NCBI GenBank assembly: GCA_023229575.1
Contig: JALNYZ010000024.1
Location: 1-58,553 of the forward strand
Origin: Prolixibacteraceae bacterium
GTDB lineage: Bacteria > Bacteroidota > Bacteroidia > Bacteroidales > Prolixibacteraceae
DNA: 58,553 nt
Reading direction: 5' to 3'
The notes beneath the pieces are model-generated. The model had not been told where the DNA came from, ran no database searches, and saw nothing but the letters and a program-made list of their open reading frames with translations. Made by a program: the position numbers and the translations under genes. Of this stretch, positions 49,992 to 58,553 are shown in pieces (position 1 is the first letter of the stretch; every line of letters begins with the position of its first letter).

Positions 49992-50288
49992 CTACTCCTT
50001 TTGTATCTTCACAGACAGTGGTTTTCCCTTCTCTCCCAGGTAGATGGCGAGTAGTACCAGATCGCTGCTCTCTTTGTTAATTCCCCGGTGAGCCGTGTGA
50101 ATTACCTCAGAGAAGGAGCTGTTTTCAGCGAACTTAAGTACTTTGTTGCCTTCCAGTTCTACCGTCAATGTCCCTTTTAAAACATAGGCAAAAACAGGAT
50201 TATCATGTTTGTGCCAGCCGGTTGTTTTCCCTGGAGGAAGGTTGATTTTCAGCATCAGTTCGCAACTCTGTGGAACAGAGAAACGCAC
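49992..50288 (-). CDS. small cupin protein, possibly N-terminally shortened
   Basis: A 98-residue cupin: LKINLPPGKTTGWHKHDNPVFAYVLKGTLTVEL gives metal ligands His-x-His and later Glu, with IHTAHRGIN as the second motif. The start is GTG at 50288 with TAA about 27 bp upstream; the usual signal peptide or first strands of such cupins are missing, so the 5' end may have been lost or a start misread. It faces element F and the TIGR03987 gene. Confidence 0.7.
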   Translation of the reverse strand: MRFSVPQSCELMLKINLPPGKTTGWHKHDNPVFAYVLKGTLTVELEGNKVLKFAENSSFSEVIHTAHRGINKESSDLVLLAIYLGEKGKPLSVKIQKE

Positions 50289-50517
50289 ACCTGTCAGACG
50301 TATAACCGTGATTTACAATATTATATAATCTGTGCGATTGTCAAATGTATATACTTTTTAAATTTAATGGCGATTGCTGTAGAATTGTATTACAATTGCA
50401 ATGAAAAGTACTATAATTTCGCTCTATTAAGGAATAGTTTTGAAGCTTTGATGATGTTTAAATGCTATTAAAATTAAACTAAAAAACTATTCTTTTCACG
50501 TGGTACAAAATATTATT

Positions 50518-50559
50518 GAGCTATCTGTTAAACTGAATGAGTTATCTGTTAAACTGAAA
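50518..50559 (+). promoter_or_regulatory. two 21-bp tandem repeats before the catabolic cluster
   Basis: GAG(C/T)TATCTGTTAAACTGAA plus one base occurs twice back to back (50518-50538, 50539-50559), 19 of 21 positions alike, ending 4 bp before the ATG. Its placement over the expected translation start or operator region suggests regulation or a recent duplication. A CACGTG palindrome lies at 50497-50502. The rest of the 275-bp gap is AT-rich with no clear promoter. Confidence 0.55.
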
Positions 50560-50563
50560 TAGT

Positions 50564-52942
50564 ATGATTAAAAAGAACTTTACCCGGAGAGATTTCATAG
50601 GAAAATCCACAGCAGGATTAGCCGGAGCAATTGTTTCAACAAGCATCTCGTCATTTGGTGCAAGTTCATTCAATAGAAGTATTTATGTAGGTAAGGATGA
50701 CAAATATTCAACTGGAGCCTTTGCTAGTGAGGTTGAACGGCTTCCCCTTGAAGCGCCATATGATTATCATAAGCGGCTTTCCACCTCTCCGGTGCATATA
50801 ATCAGGAGGGACAAAGAAGCAAAACTTTTGGAAGATGAGATGTCCGTCCCCGTTAAAGGATGGAAAATAAAATGGAACCAGGGCTGTTCGGTAATAATCC
50901 AAAATGCCGTTGATGATTTTCAGGACTATCTCGATAAGTCACAAGGAGTAAAAGTTGATGTTGAAGGTCAAAATTCCTTGGAAGACTACCGGGATTACCG
51001 GCAAAGCATTGTGGTGGGTACACGTGAACAGTTGCCGGGTGTTGGATTAACCCTCAAGGCTCCAAAAGACTATGAGATTGTTGCTACGCCTGAACAAATT
51101 ATTGTCTGTGGTTATGATGAACGTGGAGCAATGTTTGGTCTCTACAACCTTGAGGCACGGATGAACCTTCGAGAAGCGCCCTTTTTACCAAATAACCTGA
51201 AAACGGTGCGACATAGCCTCTATGATACCCGTATGGTCCTATCCTGGATGGGATGGATGGAATGGCCTGACCAGCTACTTTCACACTTGGTTCACGACGG
51301 TTTTGACGGCATTTTTGCCTCGGTTTATGCGAATCCGAACGGCGACCGTACGACTGCTGAATCTTCAACCGAGTTTTATGCGCGGATTCTGTTCAATGTT
51401 CGTCCACAAGATCCCAAACGGATTCATGATCTTATCGCCAGAGCGGACCGGTTTGGCATAAAGGTCTACACACCAATTGTATACCAATATATTGGGACTC
51501 CTGAAAGCGAAGCAGGATTGCGCAAGTTGGTACGTGATATCGTAAAGGAATTTCCCGGCATCCGGGGTTATATCCTCCTCACTGAAGGTTTCTGGTATAA
51601 GGAATGGAGAGCGGGTCACTCATCTGACGATGAGTATATGAAAGAATGGGCACGAAACTGGTGTAGGGCTGTTGGTATAGTGGAAGATGAATGCCACCGG
51701 ATTAATCCTTCAATTGAAATTCTGCCATGGGAATACAATATTGATTTCAGACCACAAAAAGCCGAATTGAAGCGTTATTTCATACAACAGCTTCCGGATG
51801 ACACCATACCATTACTTACCTGGGAAAACGGGAAAAGCTTTGAAATAGACGGAATGCAAGGGTATCTGCGCGATTATTCACTATCGCAGATAGGCCCTGC
51901 TGAAGTAACTGATGCTCAGACTGAAGAGGCACGTAACAGAAATATGAAAGTCTATTGTAAAGCTGACACTTTTGCAAGTTGGCAGTTTGGCACTATCCCT
52001 TATCTTCCTGTTCCAAATCAATGGGTTGAACGATATAAGGCGTTGGAGAAATATGGAGTAAATGGTACCCTCGAGAGCTGGAGTAGCGGATACAAGCCTA
52101 ACTTTATAAGTGAGTTACGGGCATGGACTTGCTGGAGTGATGCACCTACCATCGATGAACTTTTGAATTTTATTGCTGCGCGGATTTTTGGGGAGGAAGG
52201 AAAATTAAAAGCTGTTAAAGCCTGGTATTTCTTCAGTCAGGCGATTAAACTTGTCCCTGATACCGGTCCTAATATGGGAACAAATAATGCCGTGGGAAAC
52301 CCTATTTTCTTCCAGGTGCCACCACTAAGAACAAACACTTATTATCATTCATGGACCGATTTTGATAATAATCCATACTGGCCTTTCACTGTTTCTCGTA
52401 TGGTCTTTTACCCTGATTTTACTAACAAAACCAATAAGGCGGAATTATATGCCAGAAGTGCAACAGGTATTGAGGTTGAAGAGCAGACAAAAGTACTGCC
52501 GGTCTTTCTCAGGTACATGAAGAAGGCCGCAGATATGATGGAGGAGGGACTGATACTTTATAGGGAAGCAGCACTAATGGGCCCTGAATCAAAACGTCAA
52601 CCGGCCATTCGGGAAGTAATAGTAGCTGAACAATTGCAAAGGATGATGCAGAGTGACTGTGCTATACTCGAGTTTGAAGATCTTCGATTGAAGCAGGTTG
52701 AAGAAAAGGATATTAAGAAAAGTGAGAAAATTCTGGATCGTATGGAAAGTATTGTTCGCGAGGAGATTATACGCACAGAGCTTTCTCTGCTTGCTGCCAC
52801 CCGGGACTCACGTTTGGGCTTCCAGTTTGAGCAGGACTATGTCTACACTCCATATTCACTTAGAGAAAAATTAGGAGTTTTGAAAGAGACTCTGGATATG
52901 CAATTACCAATTGCCCGGAGTCGAAAGTCAGTATCTGGGTGA
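50564..52942 (+). CDS. Tat-exported glycosidase-like protein
   Basis: A 792-residue protein with a twin-arginine signal (TRRDFIGKSTAGLAGAIVS, Arg8-Arg9). Residues about 105-200 form a GH20/GH67-type N-terminal fold (FQDYLDKSQGVKVDVE, IVVGTREQLPG, GYDERGAMFGLYNLEARM). A TIM-barrel-like part follows (VLSWMGWMEWPD, GFDGIFASVYANPNG, RADRFGIKVYTPIVYQY, PGIRGYILLTEGFWYKEW, IEILPWEYN), then a helical C-terminus. Candidate acids are in LLTEGFWYKEW, but I cannot assign the catalytic pair or the family number. It heads a run of catabolic genes. Confidence 0.7.
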   Translation: MIKKNFTRRDFIGKSTAGLAGAIVSTSISSFGASSFNRSIYVGKDDKYSTGAFASEVERLPLEAPYDYHKRLSTSPVHIIRRDKEAKLLEDEMSVPVKGWKIKWNQGCSVIIQNAVDDFQDYLDKSQGVKVDVEGQNSLEDYRDYRQSIVVGTREQLPGVGLTLKAPKDYEIVATPEQIIVCGYDERGAMFGLYNLEARMNLREAPFLPNNLKTVRHSLYDTRMVLSWMGWMEWPDQLLSHLVHDGFDGIFASVYANPNGDRTTAESSTEFYARILFNVRPQDPKRIHDLIARADRFGIKVYTPIVYQYIGTPESEAGLRKLVRDIVKEFPGIRGYILLTEGFWYKEWRAGHSSDDEYMKEWARNWCRAVGIVEDECHRINPSIEILPWEYNIDFRPQKAELKRYFIQQLPDDTIPLLTWENGKSFEIDGMQGYLRDYSLSQIGPAEVTDAQTEEARNRNMKVYCKADTFASWQFGTIPYLPVPNQWVERYKALEKYGVNGTLESWSSGYKPNFISELRAWTCWSDAPTIDELLNFIAARIFGEEGKLKAVKAWYFFSQAIKLVPDTGPNMGTNNAVGNPIFFQVPPLRTNTYYHSWTDFDNNPYWPFTVSRMVFYPDFTNKTNKAELYARSATGIEVEEQTKVLPVFLRYMKKAADMMEEGLILYREAALMGPESKRQPAIREVIVAEQLQRMMQSDCAILEFEDLRLKQVEEKDIKKSEKILDRMESIVREEIIRTELSLLAATRDSRLGFQFEQDYVYTPYSLREKLGVLKETLDMQLPIARSRKSVSG

Positions 52943-53147
52943 TTGTCTGGAGACCTGATAATTAATTTTTTATGAATATTATTTACATGTAATAATTCGA
53001 GTTAGCAGAGAATATTTTTACATGGTTTTTGAATAGAAATTTGCACCACAATCTATAACAGATGAGTCTAGTCTTAAATAGCCTATTATTGAAAATGAGT
53101 AAATCGCATAAGTATTATAATTAATTAATTACAGTTAAAAAGTTAAT

Positions 53148-54311
53148 ATGTACACAACAACAATTCCAAAACAAGAGTTTTACGACCGTATTGCAAAATT
53201 TCAGGCAAACATCAGGGCTGCAGGTCTTGATGCCTGCCTGGTTCATGCCAGCGAATCCGATATGGCCAATGTAAGATATTTGAGCGAGTATTGGCCAACC
53301 TTTGAAGCATCAGCAGTATTTGTTCCGGCAGAAGGCGAATCTGTTCTTCTGGTAGGTCCTGAAAGTGAGATTTATGCCGCTCACCGTAGTGTCTTTAAGA
53401 ACATTGAAAAGATGATTGAATACCGCGAATCGGCCGAACCTGAATGCCCGGGAATGGTTTTTAAGAGTTATAAAGATATCGTAGCCAAATACACCCCCAA
53501 AGGGAATATTAAGAAACTTGGCATCGTTGGTTGGGCGATCACACCACTACCGGTAATTACGTCAATAAAGGAGCAATTTCCGGAAGTTGAACTGGTTAAA
53601 GCGGATGCTACTTTTCTTCCGTTACGTTTTGTCAAAAGCGAAAATGAGCTTGACTGCATGCGCAAGGCTTATGCCATTGCAGAACTGGCTGTTGAAGCAA
53701 TTATCAATGAGATCAAACCCGGGATGACAGAACTGCAGGTTATCGGGATTGCACAGCGGGAGATTTATAAACATGGAGGAGAATACGAAGGGCACTCCCT
53801 TTATTGTTTTTGTGGTACATCAACCAATAATGCCATATCCAGGCCAACTCACAACTCGATAGCCAGAAACGAAGTGATTCAGCTTAATATCGGAGCGCGT
53901 GTCAGCGGGTATTCTTCAAGCGTCGGGTTACCAATTTCAATAGGTCCATTGCCTGAGCATAAGAGGAAACTCATTGATTTTGGTCTGGAGGCGCATTTCA
54001 AGACCATCGAGATGCTGGCTGCCGGTAAACCTGCCAGTGCGGTTGTTAAAGAATATGAAGCGTGGGTTAAATCGCGTGGCTTTGAAAAACAGATGCTTTA
54101 TGGCCCTTGTCACTCCATTGGAATGATGGAAGTGGAGCAGCCATGGATGGAGTCTACCTCCGACTATGAGTTAATAGAGAACATGACCTTCCAGGTTGAT
54201 ACGTTTTTCTACGAACACGACTTTGGCCTTCGCTGGGAAAATGGAGTCATTGTAAGAGAAGGAGGGGTAGAAATGCTTTCATCCAAATTCATGAAAATTA
54301 TTGAGATCTAA
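53148..54311 (+). CDS. creatinase-like M24 protein with lost metal ligands
   Basis: A 387-residue pita-bread-fold protein with a creatinase/prolidase N-domain (ACLVHASESDMANVRYLSEYW) and an M24 C-domain. The five metal-ligand positions of M24 aminopeptidases (Asp, Asp, His, Glu, Glu) read Asn247 (LNIGARVSGY), Ser258, His322 (CHSIGMMEVEQP), Asp351 (FQVDTF) and Glu364 (WENGVIV). Loss of the first two Asp is also seen in creatinase, which needs no metal. So C-N hydrolysis of a guanidino or related compound is more likely than peptidase action. The creatininase-family gene follows by 31 bp. Confidence 0.8.
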   Translation: MYTTTIPKQEFYDRIAKFQANIRAAGLDACLVHASESDMANVRYLSEYWPTFEASAVFVPAEGESVLLVGPESEIYAAHRSVFKNIEKMIEYRESAEPECPGMVFKSYKDIVAKYTPKGNIKKLGIVGWAITPLPVITSIKEQFPEVELVKADATFLPLRFVKSENELDCMRKAYAIAELAVEAIINEIKPGMTELQVIGIAQREIYKHGGEYEGHSLYCFCGTSTNNAISRPTHNSIARNEVIQLNIGARVSGYSSSVGLPISIGPLPEHKRKLIDFGLEAHFKTIEMLAAGKPASAVVKEYEAWVKSRGFEKQMLYGPCHSIGMMEVEQPWMESTSDYELIENMTFQVDTFFYEHDFGLRWENGVIVREGGVEMLSSKFMKIIEI

Positions 54312-54342
54312 TTCAATTAACTAAAAAGAAAGGAAAAGAATT

Positions 54343-55083
54343 ATGCACTATGAAATGATGTTTCCGGACCAGATCCGGGAGGCTATTGATAAAAATACAC
54401 CTGTTGCGATGGCTCTTGGGGTACTGGAGTACCACGGCGAACACCTCTCGCCGGGTGTTGATACCTTGTTGCCGATACGCGCACTGGAAATACTTGAGAA
54501 AGAAATGCCATTGGTCATCATGCCACCGTTCTATTATGGGGCAGGTTCTTATGCTGTGGCAGCACCAGAGCGTAATGGAGGAATACATGTTGACTCACAG
54601 GTCTTGCAACAATTCGCGCGTCAGTATTTTTATAACCTTTTGCGCATTGGCTTCCGCAATATTTACGTTTTTATCCACCACCAGAGTGAGAACTTTGCAA
54701 ATGGAATGCCTACCGATCTGGCTTTCAAACTGGCAGCGCGCCAGGAGATATTTGCATTCATAGAACGTGAACGCGGTGATGGCTGGTGGGGAGATAACTC
54801 TTCAGAGAACTATTACGAAGAGCATAATGCAGGTTCTGACCCATTTAACTGGATACACATCTGTCCATTTATGAGCGCTAAAGCCCAGTCCCAGTTTCCA
54901 ATTGACCATGCCGGGGAACAGGAGACATCCCTGATGATGGCATTCTGCCCTGAAGGCGTCGATATGTCCAAGTTTAGTAGCGCAGAATGGTACTCACAGG
55001 GAGCGAAGCAGGCCTCCCTCAGTTATGGTAGCCGTGCCAAAGCTATCACGCTTCGTGATATGAAAAAAGTGATGGGGTACTAA
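54343..55083 (+). CDS. creatininase-family amidohydrolase
   Basis: A 246-residue member of the creatininase family (cyclic amidohydrolases and related). ALGVLEYHGEHLSPGVDT carries the metal ligands Glu29, His31 and Asp40, in the spacing of Pseudomonas creatininase; IHHQSENFANG supplies the next His, and DHAGEQETSLM has Glu192. Other members act on creatinine, formamides (MftE, ArfB) or lactam-like rings. It lies between the creatinase-like gene and DUF6786; both ends are close (31 bp, 3 bp), so an operon is likely. Confidence 0.88.
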   Translation: MHYEMMFPDQIREAIDKNTPVAMALGVLEYHGEHLSPGVDTLLPIRALEILEKEMPLVIMPPFYYGAGSYAVAAPERNGGIHVDSQVLQQFARQYFYNLLRIGFRNIYVFIHHQSENFANGMPTDLAFKLAARQEIFAFIERERGDGWWGDNSSENYYEEHNAGSDPFNWIHICPFMSAKAQSQFPIDHAGEQETSLMMAFCPEGVDMSKFSSAEWYSQGAKQASLSYGSRAKAITLRDMKKVMGY

Positions 55084-55086
55084 CCA

Positions 55087-56085
55087 ATGACCGGAAATAC
55101 GCTAATTGATTTGATGCGGCACGCGCACCGCAGGGTATTTGTAACAGGCACCCTTGAAAACGGGATTATTGCCGCATTGGATCTGGAAGGCCGGCTTTTT
55201 ACTGTGGTCAACAACAAGGTACTCAACAGGGTAGTGCCCTCTGCCATTCTGAACCGCAGCAACAGGGATGTTTATCACAATCCGGGTGGCGATGCCTTAT
55301 GGCCTGCCCCTGAAGGTACCTGCCTGGGGTACGAATATGGCTCGGGGGAATGGAGGGTCCCTCCTGCAATAACGGGGGCAGTCTGGGAAGTTGTGGAACA
55401 GGCAGAAAACAAAGCAGTGATAAGGGCAGAAATAGATTTGGTGAATAATCAACAGCTTGGTATCCCGTGTGAATTTGAGCGGCATATCGAAATTGAACAG
55501 CACGAAAACTCCCTGACCCAGCATGTCACGGAAATAATCCGGTATATTGGCAATAGGACATTGGGAAATGGAGAATTCAGCCTGGCCCCCTGGTCGTTAT
55601 GCCAGTTCGATTCCGGTCAGGGGTGCAAAGTCTTTATGCCGCCACCATCAACTGAGGACATCCGTGATATGTATGACTCAAGCCTATCGCAGCGTGGAAT
55701 GTCGGGAGATAAATATGTTGTGGACACACAAACAGATTTTCGTTTTCAACTGGGAGTAGGTGAAAACGTACCATGGATGGAATTCATCAGCGGCAATGAT
55801 TTTCGCGTAAAGCGGTATGCCGGAACTTTACCTCCGGGGCAAAGGTATATTGATATTGCTGATGCCGATCCCAAACAATTTCCTTCAGATTGCGGGGTCA
55901 AGCTCAGCATTTACAGCGACCCTTCAGGATTTATGGAAATAGAAGCCTGTGGAGGTTGTACCAATTCCCTTTCCCCGGGGACTGAACTGAGTGTTAAAAT
56001 AACTACGGAGTATGTGGTTGATGCAGACGATAGTTCGTTAGTTGATGATCGCGGATTCCTGCAATCAGTTGCCTGTCATCATTAG
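55087..56085 (+). CDS. DUF6786 family, mutarotase-like protein
   Basis: A 332-residue, beta-rich protein. NRSNRDVYHNPGGDALWPAPEG, EFERHIEIEQHENSLTQHV and VPWMEFISGNDFRVKRYAG fit the DUF6786/DUF4380 group, whose fold resembles aldose-1-epimerases. No signal peptide. Sugar anomer handling is an inference from the fold. It begins 3 bp after the creatininase-family stop and belongs to the same operon. Confidence 0.75.
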   Translation: MTGNTLIDLMRHAHRRVFVTGTLENGIIAALDLEGRLFTVVNNKVLNRVVPSAILNRSNRDVYHNPGGDALWPAPEGTCLGYEYGSGEWRVPPAITGAVWEVVEQAENKAVIRAEIDLVNNQQLGIPCEFERHIEIEQHENSLTQHVTEIIRYIGNRTLGNGEFSLAPWSLCQFDSGQGCKVFMPPPSTEDIRDMYDSSLSQRGMSGDKYVVDTQTDFRFQLGVGENVPWMEFISGNDFRVKRYAGTLPPGQRYIDIADADPKQFPSDCGVKLSIYSDPSGFMEIEACGGCTNSLSPGTELSVKITTEYVVDADDSSLVDDRGFLQSVACHH

Positions 56086-56147
56086 TCTGTTTTTGGATTA
56101 ATATTCATATTTAAAGAACTAAATACTTTTTATAAAACTATCTGACT

Positions 56148-57350
56148 ATGACCAATAATAAAAAAACTTTGGTTGTTCCTATGATGTTAATAGGTTCAAT
56201 GTTCGCAGTACTCGGCTTTGCTCTTGGGATAAACGCGTTTTTTGTTCCTTTTGTAAAAGAAGCATTTCATATTTCAATAACCATGTCGTACCTGGTGATG
56301 ACTGCGACATTCTTATCTTTTGTGGTTTTTGGGCTTCCTTCCGGGGCAATTATTAAGAAGTTTGGGTATAAGGGTGGGATGATCATCGCATTTTTGATCA
56401 TGGCTATAGGTTTTTACCTGATTGCACCAGCGGCTAAACTGATCAGTTTTCCGTTGCTGCTGCTAGCTTTATTTATAAGCGGGATGGGGCAGACCCTGCT
56501 GACCGGGGCCGTAAATACGTATGTCGCTATTTTAGGCCCTCCGGAAAGCGCCGCCAAACGTATTGCCATTATGGGGATCTGCAATAAAACTTTTTTTGCG
56601 GTTGCCTCACTGATGCTTGCGGTTTTTATGGACCTGTCGGATGTACGGATTGAAGACACGGTTCTTCCGTTTTATATCATATCCTGCATCCTGGTGGTGA
56701 TGGGAGTTTTATATTATTTCGCGCCACTGCCGGAAGTTTTGGCCATTGGTGAAGAAGAAGATTCCTCCACAGCATCTTCCTATGCCGCTTCCAAAACCAG
56801 TATATTTCAGTTTCCCCACCTGTTGCTGGGTGTTTTCGCGGTATTTTTCGATATCGGCGTTGAATATGTTGCCTTGGGCACCATCAACGACTACGCTGCC
56901 ATACTGGATTTGCCGTCACCAGAGAACTATGTATGGTATGTTTCGGCAGCCATGGTGCTTGGTTATTTGTTTGGCGTACTGTTCATCCCTAAATTTTTAA
57001 GCCAGGGCATGGCCTTATTATTATCGACTCTGACAGGTATTTTGGTAACCATATCGATCGTGGTTTTCCCCTTTGGCATTTCAATCTACCTGGTTTCCCT
57101 TCTCGGATTGGCCAATGCATTAATGTGGCCTGCCATCTGGCCTTTGGCCATAGCCGATCTGGGCAAATTCACGAAAATGGGGTCTTCTTTCCTGGTGATG
57201 GGGATTATAGGCGGAGCTTTCCTGCCCTTGCTGTTCGGGTATGTTGCCGATGTGGCCTCTCACCAGGTTGCTTATCTGGTTTGCCTTCCTGCCTACCTGT
57301 ATATCATGTATTTCGCTTTTTCCGGAAGTAAAATCAGGACTAAATATTGA
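56148..57350 (+). CDS. MFS transporter
   Basis: A 400-residue protein with 12 membrane helices. The loop 2-3 motif is degenerate (FGLPSGAIIKKFGYKGGM, about residues 63-80), and the second half has a matching FLSQG loop. A central loop (SSTASSYAASKTS) separates the halves. The group is sugar/acid porter-like, but the substrate cannot be told; its position suggests uptake of the compound degraded by the neighbouring enzymes. It is 62 bp after DUF6786. Confidence 0.9.
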   Translation: MTNNKKTLVVPMMLIGSMFAVLGFALGINAFFVPFVKEAFHISITMSYLVMTATFLSFVVFGLPSGAIIKKFGYKGGMIIAFLIMAIGFYLIAPAAKLISFPLLLLALFISGMGQTLLTGAVNTYVAILGPPESAAKRIAIMGICNKTFFAVASLMLAVFMDLSDVRIEDTVLPFYIISCILVVMGVLYYFAPLPEVLAIGEEEDSSTASSYAASKTSIFQFPHLLLGVFAVFFDIGVEYVALGTINDYAAILDLPSPENYVWYVSAAMVLGYLFGVLFIPKFLSQGMALLLSTLTGILVTISIVVFPFGISIYLVSLLGLANALMWPAIWPLAIADLGKFTKMGSSFLVMGIIGGAFLPLLFGYVADVASHQVAYLVCLPAYLYIMYFAFSGSKIRTKY

Positions 57351-57385
57351 TAATTTGGATTTAAACTTATTTATCTGTATTAGAA

Positions 57386-57393
57386 TATTTTTG
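57386..57393 (+). promoter_or_regulatory. candidate -7 box (TATTTTTG) before the Gfo/Idh/MocA gene
   Basis: Fits TAnnTTTG and is 70 nt before the ATG at 57464; -33 unclear. Confidence 0.4.
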
Positions 57394-57463
57394 TAAAAGT
57401 GCCGGATTAATTCCAGTTCAAATAATTCAAGTATATATATAAAAATTACAAATATCTACTCAA

Positions 57464-58553
57464 ATGAAAACAACTACAAGAAGGGATTTTTTAGGCAATA
57501 CCGCTAAATTAGCTATTGCAGCTTCAGTTTTTCCACTATACTCATTCGCGAACGATAAAAAACCGGGAACAGCGATAAAAACAAAACTAGCCCTGGTTGG
57601 AACAGGCAGCCGTGGAACTTTTTCCTGGGGAAAACCAGTCATTGAAGCCTACAAAGACATTGTTGAGATGGTTGCTTTGTGTGACATCAACCCCAAACGG
57701 ATGGTAGCTTCAAAATTACTGATGGGAACCAATGCCAAAACTTACGAAGCGAAGGATTTCGACCTGATGATACAAGAGACAAATCCCGATATCGTTATTG
57801 TTACGACCCCTGATTGTTTTCATGAAAAGTACATTATACGTGCAATGGAACTTGGATGCGATGTAATCTCTGAAAAGCCGATTGCCATTGATGCGGAACA
57901 ATGCCAGCGTATTGCCGATGCTGAAAACCGTACCGGTAGAAAAGTGTATGTTGGATTTAATGTCAGGTACATGAACGATTCGATGGAGATGAAAAAAATT
58001 TTAATGTCCGGCGAACTGGGCAAGATCATTGCCATTGAATACCAGGAACGCCTCAATACTTCTCATGGCGCTAGCTATTACAGGCGTTGGCATGGAAAAA
58101 TGAAGTATTCAGGCTCTTTATTGCTCCACAAGGCATCCCACCATTTTGACCTGATAAACTGGCTCATGGATTCAGATCCGGTTGATGTTCAGGCTATTGG
58201 GAAATTGGCCTATTACGGTCATAACAACAGTTTCAGGGGCCGCAACTGCCGTACCTGTTCGTTTACCAAAGAGTGCAAGTTTTACATCGACATAACCAAG
58301 AGCAGCACATCCATGGCCATGTATGGAAATTGCGAAGATGTGGACGGTTACTACGCTGACGGCTGCCTTTGGGACAATGAAATAGACAGTTACGATACCA
58401 GTTCGGTCCTGGTCAATTATGATAACGGCACAGAACTGACCTATACCATGAACACTTTCCTTCCTTTTGAAGGGCAATTGATTTGTTTTTCGGGCGAAAA
58501 TGGCAGGTTGGAAGTCCGTCATAATAACCAGCAACCCTGGAAAGTGGAAGGCA
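57464..58553 (+). CDS. Tat-exported Gfo/Idh/MocA oxidoreductase (cut by window end)
   Basis: The first 363 residues of a Gfo/Idh/MocA-family oxidoreductase; the stop is beyond the window. A twin-arginine signal (TTRRDFLGNTAKLAIAAS) precedes the NAD-binding fold (LALVGTGSRGTF), the cofactor-proximal SEKPIAID with the family Lys, and GGSLLLHKASHHFDLINW-type (here YSGSLLLHKASHHFDL) catalytic region with His. A Cys group NCRTCSFTKECKF (about residues 263-275) is an added feature, perhaps metal-binding. It would oxidise or reduce a sugar in the periplasm, in line with the glycosidase-like gene that heads the cluster. Confidence 0.88.
   Translation, partial: MKTTTRRDFLGNTAKLAIAASVFPLYSFANDKKPGTAIKTKLALVGTGSRGTFSWGKPVIEAYKDIVEMVALCDINPKRMVASKLLMGTNAKTYEAKDFDLMIQETNPDIVIVTTPDCFHEKYIIRAMELGCDVISEKPIAIDAEQCQRIADAENRTGRKVYVGFNVRYMNDSMEMKKILMSGELGKIIAIEYQERLNTSHGASYYRRWHGKMKYSGSLLLHKASHHFDLINWLMDSDPVDVQAIGKLAYYGHNNSFRGRNCRTCSFTKECKFYIDITKSSTSMAMYGNCEDVDGYYADGCLWDNEIDSYDTSSVLVNYDNGTELTYTMNTFLPFEGQLICFSGENGRLEVRHNNQQPWKVEG

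Noticed and set aside
53148..54311. Xaa-Pro aminopeptidase as the name for the M24 protein
   Set aside because: At least two of five metal-ligand positions are lost (Asn247, Ser258), so a metal-dependent peptidase name would mislead.

Overview
The window reads as chromosomal DNA of a Bacteroidota bacterium, most likely a Bacteroidales/Marinilabiliales-type gliding or marine/sediment lineage. The evidence is a gldJ-porU pair (type IX secretion and gliding), a TonB-dependent receptor with a DUF4249 lipoprotein, DUF2851 and TIGR03987 proteins, lipoproteins with a Cys right after the signal peptide, and promoters of the Bacteroidota form TTG-N19/20-TAnnTTTG (best seen before tRNA-Phe, rpsO and the M23 peptidase gene). 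No rRNA and no CRISPR array were seen; one tRNA (Phe, anticodon GAA) is present.

Layout. 1-292: end of a mobile element (possible group II intron 3' end) and a GC-rich palindromic repeat. 293-29458: mostly core genes: alpha/beta hydrolase, SdpI-like protein, amino-acid permease, cca, murF, gldJ, porU, ispF, lemA with two TPM-domain genes, a short MutS-family ATPase, an ORF6N protein, zinc-ribbon/Nif3/MerR/M23 genes, alaS, an internally deleted membrane acyltransferase relic, acyl-CoA ligase, NmrA-like protein, tRNA-Phe, M16 protease and O-methyltransferase. 29460-37490: an AT-rich accessory island with a frameshifted pentapeptide-repeat gene, two paralogous YefM-YoeB toxin-antitoxin modules sharing nearly the same operator, a decayed REP-associated transposase with REP-like palindromes, a HEPN-like DUF5618 gene, and a row of single-gene cargo (FMN reductase, M50-like protease, GNAT, AlkD-like, SRPBCC, cupin). 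37491-38048: duplicated intergenic repeat. 38049-45256: DUF2851, a four-helix-bundle gene between perfect 39-bp inverted repeats, rpsO-pnp, a deoxynucleoside kinase and an OmpA/TPR lipoprotein. 45257-50288: small accessory genes, a TonB receptor/DUF4249 pair, a membrane protein and a cupin. 50564-58553: a catabolic cluster that runs off the right edge: Tat-exported glycosidase-like protein, metal-ligand-poor creatinase-like M24 protein, creatininase-family enzyme, mutarotase-like DUF6786 protein, MFS transporter and a Tat-exported Gfo/Idh/MocA oxidoreductase.

The most unusual signal is a set of intergenic inverted repeats. Several arms are short tandem arrays with a period of 7 or 9 bp, and they sit directly on or next to stop codons (after the DUF4625-like gene/cca, porU, merR, alaS and DUF2851). 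One copy encloses a four-helix-bundle (IVS/S23-type) gene; the others look like minimal, gene-less relatives. They may be a family of miniature mobile elements that target gene 3' ends. The second strong signal is the matched operator pair of the two toxin-antitoxin loci, and the third is the creatinase-like/creatininase-like enzyme pair inside an apparent sugar cluster.
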